Source of the DNA: Polymorphobacter megasporae
Lineage (GTDB): Bacteria > Pseudomonadota > Alphaproteobacteria > Sphingomonadales > Sphingomonadaceae
DNA: 64,000 nt
Direction of reading: 5' to 3'
Assembly: GCF_018982885.2 (NCBI RefSeq)
Contig: NZ_CP081849.1
Coordinates: 496,001 to 560,000 of the forward strand
The position numbers and the translations under genes were made by a program. The notes below the pieces were generated by a model that saw only the letters and a program-made list of their open reading frames with translations, did not search any database and was not told where the DNA came from. Positions 63,015-64,000 of the stretch are shown here, piece by piece. Each line of letters begins with the position of its first letter. The stretch's first letter is position 1.

Positions 63015-63959
63015 ATGTCACGTACAATTACCGCACTGTTTGACACCCGTGCCGATGCCGAAGCCGCAAAGAACCGGCTTGAAGCTGCCTCGCTCGAGGT
63101 GAGCCATGTCGATATTACCGACAAGACGAGCACTGGCTACACCGATAACCTTGGCACCGGCACGACGTCGCCCGAATCGCAGGGGTTCTGGGCATCGCTC
63201 AAGGGCGCGTTCAGCCCAGGCGAGGACCGCCATGTCTATGAGGAAGGCGTCCGCCGCGGTGGCGCGTTGCTGACCGCGACCGTCCACGACGACGACACCG
63301 ACAAGGCCGTCGACATTCTCGACAACGCCAACTCGGTCGATATCGACGGCCGTGCCAATGACTGGAAGCAGTCGGGCTGGGTCGCCCCGGTTGCGGCTTC
63401 CGGCATGGCCGCCGCGCCGATTGCAGGCAATCGGACCACAGGCGCGAACGTAGAAATGATTCCGGTCGTCGAAGAAACGCTGCGGGTCGGCAAGCGGGAA
63501 GTCGAGCGCGGTGGTGTCCGAGTCCGCTCGTACATCGTCGAAACGCCGGTCAGCGAGCAGGTCACGCTCCGCGACGAGCATGTGTCAGTCGAGCGTCGTC
63601 CGGTCAGCGGCGGCGCGGTCCCGGCCGATGCCTTTCGTGAGCGGACCATCGAAATGACCGAGACCGACGAGGAGGCGGTCGTTGCCAAGGACGCGCGGGT
63701 GGTCGAGGAAGTCGTCGTTCGCAAGACGGCCGAAGACCGGACCGAGACGATCAGCGACACCGTGCGTCGGACCGAGGTCGAGGTCGACAACGTCGCCGGC
63801 ACCGACACGACGCGTGGCGCGATGACCGGGTCAACGACGGCCGGTGTCGGCCTTGGCGACAAGATCGCCGGCCTGGCCAAGGAGGGGGCCGGCAAGATGA
63901 CCGGCAACGACGAGCTCGAGCGACGCGGCGAAGTCCAGCAAGGCAAGACCGCTATTTAG
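63015..63959 (+). CDS. YsnF/DUF2382 stress protein with CsbD-like tail
   Basis: Protein of 314 residues. The N-terminal 110 residues are a GsiB/17M-like domain (TITALFDTRADAEAAKNRLE, FSPGEDRHVYEEGVRRGGAL). The DUF2382 domain follows (IPVVEETLRVGKREVERGGV, RVRSYIVETPVSEQVTLRDE, ERTIEMTETDEEAVVAKDAR). The end (GLAKEGAGKMTGNDELERRG then EVQQGKTA) resembles a CsbD domain, another stress-protein module. AGAAGGAC lies before the ATG, 35 bases after the OmpA-like stop. A perfect hairpin follows at the window edge. Confidence 0.88.
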   Translation: MSRTITALFDTRADAEAAKNRLEAASLEVSHVDITDKTSTGYTDNLGTGTTSPESQGFWASLKGAFSPGEDRHVYEEGVRRGGALLTATVHDDDTDKAVDILDNANSVDIDGRANDWKQSGWVAPVAASGMAAAPIAGNRTTGANVEMIPVVEETLRVGKREVERGGVRVRSYIVETPVSEQVTLRDEHVSVERRPVSGGAVPADAFRERTIEMTETDEEAVVAKDARVVEEVVVRKTAEDRTETISDTVRRTEVEVDNVAGTDTTRGAMTGSTTAGVGLGDKIAGLAKEGAGKMTGNDELERRGEVQQGKTAI

Positions 63960-63976
63960 CTTTTACCATCGAAGGG

Positions 63977-64000
63977 GAGCACTTCACCGATGAAGTGCTC
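63977..64000 (+). terminator. hairpin closing the stress operon
   Basis: GAGCACTTCA-ccga-TGAAGTGCTC is a perfect 10-base stem with a four-base loop, 18 bases after the stop; any T-run lies beyond the window. Confidence 0.75.

Noticed and set aside
1-64000. Search for tRNA, rRNA, CRISPR arrays, riboswitches and a phage attachment site
   Set aside because: No tRNA cloverleaf, regularly spaced repeat array or rRNA stretch was noticed by eye; the integrase remnant has no visible att site.

Overview
The window looks like a chromosomal segment of a GC-rich alphaproteobacterium, most likely a sphingomonad. The reasons are a large TonB-dependent receptor, PEP-CTERM surface proteins whose tails follow the sphingomonad style (PEPxxWAMMxxGFGxxGxxxRRR), a general-stress promoter of the EcfG type in front of a DUF2382/YsnF operon, and many IS5, IS66, IS630 and IS701 elements. 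No rRNA, tRNA or CRISPR array was recognised. The genus assignment is inference.

Layout. 1-4837: an SDR dehydrogenase and a TonB receptor read leftward from a sigma-54 type promoter. They are divergent from a XylR/DmpR-like V4R activator, with a 20-bp near-palindrome between them; this reads as a self-contained uptake-and-catabolism module for an aromatic compound. 5.3-9.7 kb: AraC regulator, GNAT acetyltransferase, a retropepsin-PDZ protein with a broken signal-peptide frame, and a decayed CHRD/PEP-CTERM gene. 10.0-12.6 kb: a decayed IS66 element. 12.7-15.7 kb: two LprI-domain paralogues, a 58-residue secreted protein and a Crp/Fnr pseudogene. 16.2-22.2 kb: LuxR-type regulator followed by a Csu-like (spore coat U) chaperone-usher pilus operon. 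22.5-26.8 kb: cupin-like protein, remnants of a RecD2 helicase and of a serine hydrolase, a DUF3592 protein and a diguanylate cyclase.

27-32.4 kb is an insertion-sequence pile-up (IS5, IS630, IS427-type IS5, IS701) around a sigma-54 driven PEP-CTERM gene and a 5'-truncated PNPOx-family gene. 32.8-46.2 kb holds a LysR gene, three more PEP-CTERM genes, a PLL-like beta-propeller protein with an unrecognised C-terminal domain, and two large regulators with the same plan: winged helix, one membrane helix, FlgO/TolB-like segment, TPRs. Each is divergent from a PEP-CTERM locus. The second is split by an IS5 copy; removing the IS and one TAA repeat restores the reading frame exactly.

47-54 kb: a membrane protein with an in-frame amber codon, the bioF-bioD-bioA operon (no bioB), an integrase remnant, and a 623-residue membrane alpha/beta-hydrolase. 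54.5-57.8 kb: an intact IS66 element with perfect 8-bp target repeats and a translationally coupled UPF0149 passenger. 57.9-64 kb: LysR pseudogene, beta-helix PEP-CTERM protein, MarR, a PEP-CTERM remnant, Crp/Fnr, and a three-gene stress operon ending in a hairpin at the window edge.

Overall this is an accessory, surface-oriented region with heavy IS traffic and many genes caught in decay. The items most worth following are the sigma-54 aromatic module, the pairing of membrane-anchored regulators with PEP-CTERM loci, and the PEP-CTERM plus PLL propeller operon.
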